This document shows, piece by piece, positions 6,002 through 9,396 of a stretch of DNA of 9,396 bases (positions within the stretch are counted from its first letter, which is position 1; each line of letters opens with the position of its first letter). The translations under genes were made by a program, and so were the position numbers. This DNA is from Halobacteriales archaeon (GTDB taxonomy: Archaea > Thermoplasmatota > SW-10-69-26 > JACQPN01 > JAIVGT01): NCBI GenBank assembly GCA_020201485.1, contig JAIVGT010000215.1:1-9396 (forward strand), in the 5' to 3' direction. A model generated the notes under the pieces. It saw nothing but the letters and a program-made list of their open reading frames with translations. It made no database searches and was not told the DNA's origin.

Positions 6002-6961
6002 ATGCAGAGCCTGACCCTGGACCTCGAATCCGCGATGCGCGACGTGGAGCAACTCCTCGCCGCGAGCTGCAGCAGCGACGAGCCCCTGCTCACGGAGATG
6101 GCGCGCCGCATGGTCCTGGCCGGCGGCAAGCGCATCCGGCCGCGCATCATGCTCCTCAGCTACATGGCGTGCGGCGCGCGCCAGGCCTTGCCCGAGCTCA
6201 TCGAGGCCGCGGCCGGCATCGAGCTCATCCACACCGCCACCCTCGTGCACGACGACATCATCGACCGCGGCGAGCTGCGGCGGGGCGTGCCGGCGACGCA
6301 GCGCGAGCACGGCCCGGACCGCGCCATCATCCTCGGCGACTTCCTGTTCACGCAGGGTTTCCTGCTCAGCGCGCGGCAGGATGCGGAGGTCGTGCGCCTC
6401 ACCGGCGCGGCGTGCCGCAAGCTGGCCGAGGGCGAGCTGAAGGAGCTGCAGGCGCTGTTCGACGCCGACCTCAGCCTGGAGCGGTACATGGACATCATCT
6501 TCTGCAAGACGGCAGCGCCGCTCGAGGCGTGCGGGCGCGTCGGCGCGCACTTCGCCGGGCGCGACGAATGGCAAGACGCGCTCGGGGCCTACGGGAAGCA
6601 CCTCGGCCTCGCCTTCCAGGTGAGCGACGACCTGCTCGACCTGCGCGGGGACCCGGCGCGGACGGGCAAGCCGCGCGGCACGGACCTGCGCAGCGGAGCG
6701 CCCAACGCAGCGGTGCTGCTCGGCGCGCGCAACGGAGCGCGGGCGAAGATGCAGGAGTTCCTGGCGAAGCGCGTCCGCACCGAGGAAGACGTGCAGGCCG
6801 CGCTCGACGCGTTGGCGCGGAGCGGCGCGGCGCAAGAGGCGCAGCGCTTGGCCGAGGAGCACGCGGCGCGCGCCGTCGAGGCGCTCAGCCCGCTGCCGGA
6901 CAGCCCGGCGAAGCGCGAGCTGCTGGCGCAGGTCCGGGCCTTGCCGGTCCGGCCCGCTTAA
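6002..6961 (+). CDS. trans-Polyprenyl diphosphate synthase (IspB/HepT-like, probably long chain)
   Basis: The enzyme condenses isopentenyl diphosphate units onto an allylic primer to build a linear all-trans polyprenyl diphosphate. The 319-residue protein has the full set of main motifs: GGKRIRPR at 41-48 for IPP binding, first aspartate-rich motif DDIID at 84-88 followed by RR at 93-94, KT at 169-170, and second motif QVSDDLLD at 206-213. The residues just before the first motif (HTATLVH, with Ala at position -5) are small, as in octaprenyl-type IspB rather than short-chain FPP/GGPP synthases, so a long product is likely. The lysine usual in the DLxxGKxT region is absent (DLRSGAPN at 228-235). 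The gene follows the UbiA-type gene by 2 nt, so it probably supplies that enzyme's prenyl donor. The TAA stop overlaps the stop of a convergent small ORF. Confidence 0.92.
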   Translation: MQSLTLDLESAMRDVEQLLAASCSSDEPLLTEMARRMVLAGGKRIRPRIMLLSYMACGARQALPELIEAAAGIELIHTATLVHDDIIDRGELRRGVPATQREHGPDRAIILGDFLFTQGFLLSARQDAEVVRLTGAACRKLAEGELKELQALFDADLSLERYMDIIFCKTAAPLEACGRVGAHFAGRDEWQDALGAYGKHLGLAFQVSDDLLDLRGDPARTGKPRGTDLRSGAPNAAVLLGARNGARAKMQEFLAKRVRTEEDVQAALDALARSGAAQEAQRLAEEHAARAVEALSPLPDSPAKRELLAQVRALPVRPA

Positions 6962-7065
6962 TGGGGCATCGAGGGGCCGGGCGGCTCGGGATAGGGCGAG
7001 GCGGGCGGCTCCAGGAGCATGCCGGGCGCTTCGAAGCGAAGCATGTGCGACCGTTGGCGCGCCAT
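6958..7065 (-). CDS. Small ORF behind the ArsA pair (35 codons from ATG; open to 7101)
   Basis: No family is recognised. The frame shows strong G/C-ending codon bias (about 29 of 35 codons), unlike the other five frames of this 144-bp gap. The protein is basic at the N-terminus (MARQRSHMLRFEAPGMLL) and proline-rich at the C-terminus (PASPYPEPPGPSMPH). The frame remains open upstream of the ATG to 7101, right behind the stop of the ArsA-like gene, with plausible residues (EGLGRIVQA) and a GGAGG at 7100-7096, so a non-ATG start such as CTG at 7086 is possible. Its TAA stop (6960-6958) overlaps the TAA of the convergent polyprenyl synthase in a TTAA, the same tail-to-tail arrangement as the acylphosphatase/protease pair. 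That coincidence supports a genuine gene. It would be the last gene of the ArsA operon; its function is unknown. Confidence 0.45.
   Translation of the reverse strand: MARQRSHMLRFEAPGMLLEPPASPYPEPPGPSMPH
7027..7038. repeat. Perfect 12-bp palindrome CGCTTCGAAGCG
   Basis: The 12 bp are their own reverse complement and lie in the gap between two convergent transcription units, where a terminator or a dimeric protein site could sit. There is no following T-run. The palindrome also falls within the candidate small ORF, where it encodes RFEA, so it may be incidental. Confidence 0.2.
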
Positions 7066-7105
7066 GGCTTGAACGATGCGTCCCAGGCCCTCCGGCCTCC
7101 GTCAA

Positions 7106-8194
7106 TCATCCGAACATCGCAGCGCGCAGCTTCTCCAGCCCCGCCAGGCTGCTCACCGACTCCGGCAGCGCCGGGACCTGGACCACCTCGCACGCGACCT
7201 CGCTGGCGAGGGCGCGGATGGCCTCCTGCTGGTGCTGCGCCATCGCCCGATAGAGCGAAGCGCCCCGCACCACGCCCTGCGACAGCGGTTCCACGTGCGC
7301 CCGCGGGACGGTCCCGCTGTGCTCCAGCGCCTTGGCGAGCAGGCGCGCCAGCTCCTCGTCGCTGACCCCGCGCTGCGGGGGCGGGTTCGTGAGCACGCGG
7401 TTCACGACGATGGCATCCACGGGCATGCGCAGGCGCTCCGTCAGCTCCCGGTGGAACGTGCGCGCGGCGAGCATGCTCGCCGGCTCCGGCAAAGCCACGA
7501 TGGCGATGGCGGTCTGCGCCGGGTCGGTGAGGATGCCGCGCATGGCGCGCACGCGCTGCTCCATGTCGAGGAACATCCGGTCGAACTGCGTGAAGAAGTC
7601 CGCCACGTCCTCGATGTAGCGCTGGCTCGTCCAGCGCGCCAGGAGGGCGGTCGCCCGGCCGCCGGCCAGGCGCAGCAGGCGCGTCGGCTTGAACAGCCAG
7701 CTCACCGCGCCGCTGTCGAACACCTTCACCAGGCGCTCGGGCACCTCGAGGAAATCCAGCGCGTGCTTGCTCGGCGGCGTGTCCACGACGACGAGCTCGT
7801 AGCGCTGCTGCTGGAGCAATTCGTACAGCTGCCCGCTCGCGACGAACTCCTCGCTCCCGGCGAAGGCGTCGCTGAGCTGCGCGTAGAACGGGCTGGCCAT
7901 GATGCGCTGCAGCCGCTCCTGGTCCGGGGCGTACTTGCGCACCATGTCGTCCAGGGCCTGCTTGCTGTCGAGCATGGCCGCGCTCAGCCTCCCCTCGACG
8001 CGCGTCTCGCCCGCGCCCAGGCGAACGCCGAGCGCGTCCGCCAACCGGCGCGCCGGGTCGATGGTCAGGGCAAGCGTCTCGCGCTCCCGCGCCGCCTGCA
8101 CGGCGCAGGCTGCGGCGATGGTGGTCTTGCCCACGCCGCCCGCGCCGAGGAAGACCACGAGGCGCTTGTCGCGGAGCTGGCTCTGCAGGGTCAC
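7106..8194 (-). CDS. ArsA/Get3-superfamily ATPase, subunit with intact P-loop but no signature lysine
   Basis: This is a SIMIBI-class P-loop ATPase of the ArsA/Get3 family (arsenite pump ATPase and tail-anchored-protein targeting factor), 362 residues. The Walker A is GAGGVGKTT at 17-25: P-loop Lys23 is present, but the deviant-Walker 'signature' lysine is Ala18. Switch I is TIDPARRLADAL at 44-55 with the catalytic-type Asp46. Switch II/Walker B is VVVDTPPSKHALDFLE at 135-150. A helical insert (about 80-130 and 165-215) includes methionine/phenylalanine-rich helices that could form a hydrophobic groove. The later A-loop region has AIVVNRVL. There is no CxxC zinc motif and no arsenite cysteine triad. 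The GTG at 8194 overlaps the TGA of the upstream paralogue (GTGA), so the two are probably translated together and form a complex. The bacterial-like DTPPSKHALDFL motif suggests kinship with paired bacterial ArsA-like ATPases. The client is unknown. Confidence 0.85.
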   Translation of the reverse strand: MTLQSQLRDKRLVVFLGAGGVGKTTIAAACAVQAARERETLALTIDPARRLADALGVRLGAGETRVEGRLSAAMLDSKQALDDMVRKYAPDQERLQRIMASPFYAQLSDAFAGSEEFVASGQLYELLQQQRYELVVVDTPPSKHALDFLEVPERLVKVFDSGAVSWLFKPTRLLRLAGGRATALLARWTSQRYIEDVADFFTQFDRMFLDMEQRVRAMRGILTDPAQTAIAIVALPEPASMLAARTFHRELTERLRMPVDAIVVNRVLTNPPPQRGVSDEELARLLAKALEHSGTVPRAHVEPLSQGVVRGASLYRAMAQHQQEAIRALASEVACEVVQVPALPESVSSLAGLEKLRAAMFG

Positions 8195-9111
8195 AGGCCA
8201 GCCTCCAAAAGCTTCGCTGCGATGCGCCGGAGCATGCCGCGCGGCTCCAGCTCCAGCGGCACCTCGATGACGGGCAACCCCAGGCCGTGCAGCGCCGGCA
8301 GGTGCTCGCGCTCCTCGCGCGCCTGCAGCTCGAGGTGCAACGCGGCTTGCGCCAGGCCCTGCACGCCGCGCCAGCTCAGCCCGAGCTCGCTGCCCACGAG
8401 ACGCGCCTGCTCCCGCGCCGCGATGCGCCGCAGGTCGGGCAAGGCCTGGGCATCGGGCAGCACCTCGGGCAGCGCGCGGTTCGCCAGGATGGCCTGCAGG
8501 GGGAAGCCCATGTGGCGCAGGCGGCCGGCGAGCTCCACCGTCTCCCGCACCGGCGTCTCCTCCAGCGTCGTCGCGAGCAGGACCGTGGTGCGCGCCGGGT
8601 CGGTGAGCGCGGCGTCGATGGCGCGCGCCCGCTCCGCCAGGTTGCCCACGAGCATCTCCGCGCTCTTGCGCGGCGCTTCCAGGAAATGCGTGCCGTGCCC
8701 GGTCGCCAGGCCGTCGACGACGACGCGCTTTCGCGCCCCGCCCTCGTCCACCAGCGCGAGGAGCCGGTGCAGCACGGCGAGCTCCTTCACGCCCGGGGCG
8801 ATGCCGAACAGCGCGTCGTAGGCCGGATGCGCCGTGACCAGCCCGGCGAGCGCCGGGAGGGGCACGAGCCGCCGCACGACGTGGTCCACCGCGCCCCGTG
8901 GGTCGATCTCCACCCATTCCAGCTCGGCCGGCGGCTCGCCCCAGCCCGTGTGCACCAGGGCGCGCGGCTCGTGGCTCAGGTCCTGCCGCGCCAGGAGCGA
9001 GCAGAGCGCGGTGCGCTCGCCAAGCTCCGCATGGCCGAGGGCGAGGGCGAGGCTGAGGGTGGTGCGTCCCACGCCGCCCTTGCCGAGCACCAGGGTGAGC
9101 TTCGCGGGCAA
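8191..9111 (-). CDS. ArsA/Get3-superfamily protein with degenerate ATPase site
   Basis: This 306-residue paralogue lies directly upstream of the other ArsA-like gene. Walker A reads GKGGVGRTT at 10-18: signature Lys11 is kept, but the P-loop lysine is Arg16. The switch I DPA motif is missing (the region near 38-48 reads SLLARQDLSHE). Walker B/switch II is RVVVDGLATGHGTHFLEAPR at 129-148, with Asp133 kept. Later segments (LTDPARTTVLLATTLEETPV, then AILANR) match the ArsA fold. It is therefore likely a weak or inactive ATPase acting as a partner subunit. No CxxC, signal peptide or membrane segment is seen. The start is TTG at 9111: it is the only start codon between the upstream in-frame stop (9204-9202) and the P-loop, it places the P-loop at the usual distance from the N-terminus, and codons upstream lose the G/C-ending bias. 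No SD is present. Confidence 0.82.
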   Translation of the reverse strand: MPAKLTLVLGKGGVGRTTLSLALALGHAELGERTALCSLLARQDLSHEPRALVHTGWGEPPAELEWVEIDPRGAVDHVVRRLVPLPALAGLVTAHPAYDALFGIAPGVKELAVLHRLLALVDEGGARKRVVVDGLATGHGTHFLEAPRKSAEMLVGNLAERARAIDAALTDPARTTVLLATTLEETPVRETVELAGRLRHMGFPLQAILANRALPEVLPDAQALPDLRRIAAREQARLVGSELGLSWRGVQGLAQAALHLELQAREEREHLPALHGLGLPVIEVPLELEPRGMLRRIAAKLLEAGL

Positions 9112-9134
9112 CGGGGGCGCAACGCGGCGCGAGC

Positions 9135-9150
9135 CCTTGAACCATCGGGG
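9135..9150 (-). promoter_or_regulatory. Weak TATA-like element upstream of the ArsA pair
   Basis: On the minus strand CCCCGATGGTTCAAGG is the only AT-leaning patch in the 90-bp gap before the TTG start at 9111. Its centre is roughly 30 nt upstream, fitting a leaderless transcript and the lack of an SD. The match to a TATA box is poor. Read-through from the upstream gene is equally possible. Confidence 0.15.
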
Positions 9151-9201
9151 CGCGTCCCAGCCTCGCGGCTCGCGGGCATCCGCTCGGCCTCCGCGCGCCG
9201 C

Positions 9202-9396
9202 TCACGCCTCGGCGAAGTCGGTCTCGCTCGACCGCTTCAGGCCTTGGGCTTCCAGGCGCTGCGCCAGGGGCTCGGCGCGCGGGCCGCGCGCGTCAAGGAT
9301 GAAGTGCTTCGCCCCGCTCGCCTTCGCCGCCTCGTACACGAGCGCGTCGCTGATGCCGCCCTCGAGCGCGTGGTCGGGCACGATGTGCCCTACGGC
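9202..9396 (-). CDS. Unrecognised protein, C-terminal 64 residues only
   Basis: The gene enters from beyond the window edge and stops at TGA 9204-9202. Codons end almost always in G or C, so it is real coding. The fragment reads as alternating helix and strand: SDALVYEAAKASGAKHFILD, then an arginine-rich helix PRAEPLAQRLEAQGLK, and a polar acidic tail ending SETDFAEA. The pattern of helix, glycine turn and hydrophobic strand suggests the last units of an alpha/beta fold, but I cannot name a family. It is 90 bp upstream of the ArsA pair on the same strand and could be in the same transcript. Confidence 0.75.
   Translation of the reverse strand, partial: AVGHIVPDHALEGGISDALVYEAAKASGAKHFILDARGPRAEPLAQRLEAQGLKRSSETDFAEA

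Noticed and set aside
6961..7105. A plus-strand ORF starting at the TAATG of the polyprenyl synthase stop
   Set aside because: Its codons (CGA, ATA, CAT, TTG) lack the usual bias and the translation has no recognisable features; the minus-strand frame in the same place is clearly better.
6962..7105. Intrinsic terminator between the convergent units
   Set aside because: The only symmetric element is the 12-bp palindrome at 7027-7038 without any T-run, and it lies within a candidate coding frame.
9112..9204. Stop-codon read-through joining the right-edge gene to the upstream ArsA protein (same frame, one TGA)
   Set aside because: The 30 intervening codons contain CGA, GGA, GAT and GTT and lose the coding bias, so this is more likely an untranslated gap than a read-through product.
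8195..9205. Upstream extension of the second ArsA gene to 9205
   Set aside because: This extension is an out-of-frame shadow of the first ArsA gene; the GTG at 8194 with a GTGA overlap places the P-loop at residue 17-25 as expected.
1..9396. CRISPR arrays, tRNA or rRNA genes, insertion sequences
   Set aside because: No regularly spaced repeats, no cloverleaf-like segments with a TTCGAnnC-type arm in intergenic space, no transposase-like protein and no terminal inverted repeats were seen.

Overview
The window is a gene-dense stretch of about 9.4 kb, roughly 70% G+C by eye, most likely from a high-GC archaeon. The archaeal signs are an FtsZ whose C-terminal half reads like archaeal FtsZ1, a TrmB-type transcriptional regulator, several gene starts with no ribosome binding site but a TATA-like element 25-35 nt upstream (leaderless style), and no bacterial-looking -35/-10 promoters. 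A euryarchaeal or Thermoplasmatota-like lineage fits best, but this rests on protein feel and not on a phylogeny. Codons in real genes end almost always in G or C; I used this to separate genes from the many long antisense open frames.

Layout, left to right. (1) 1-1044, minus: ftsZ, C-terminus cut off by the window edge. (2) 1205-2024, plus: a tightly overlapping cluster of two unrecognised small open frames (possibly one frameshifted gene) and an acylphosphatase, read divergently from ftsZ. (3) 2021-4475, minus: an exported subtilisin-like protease without a propeptide, preceded by a TrmB-family regulator. (4) 4548-6961, plus: a UbiA/MenA-type prenyltransferase carrying an unusual N-terminal domain of about 165 residues, followed 2 nt later by a trans-polyprenyl diphosphate synthase. 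Together they look like a quinone-type (or other prenylated aromatic) tail-synthesis and tail-attachment module, divergent from the TrmB regulator across 72 bp. (5) 6958-9111, minus: two overlapping ArsA/Get3-superfamily ATPases and a small uncharacterised open frame behind them. (6) 9202-9396, minus: the last 64 codons of an unrecognised gene.

Most noteworthy is the ArsA pair. The downstream protein has the P-loop lysine but has lost the 'signature' lysine of the deviant Walker A motif. The upstream protein keeps the signature lysine but has arginine at the P-loop position and lacks the switch I DPA motif. The two are complementary and their cistrons overlap by GTGA, which suggests an obligate heterodimer with a single composite ATP site. 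Other points are the UbiA fusion, a probable frameshift in the small-gene cluster, a small ORF at 6958-7065, and two convergent gene pairs whose stop codons overlap each other. No rRNA, tRNA, CRISPR array or insertion sequence was seen, and no gene-free stretch exceeds about 160 bp.
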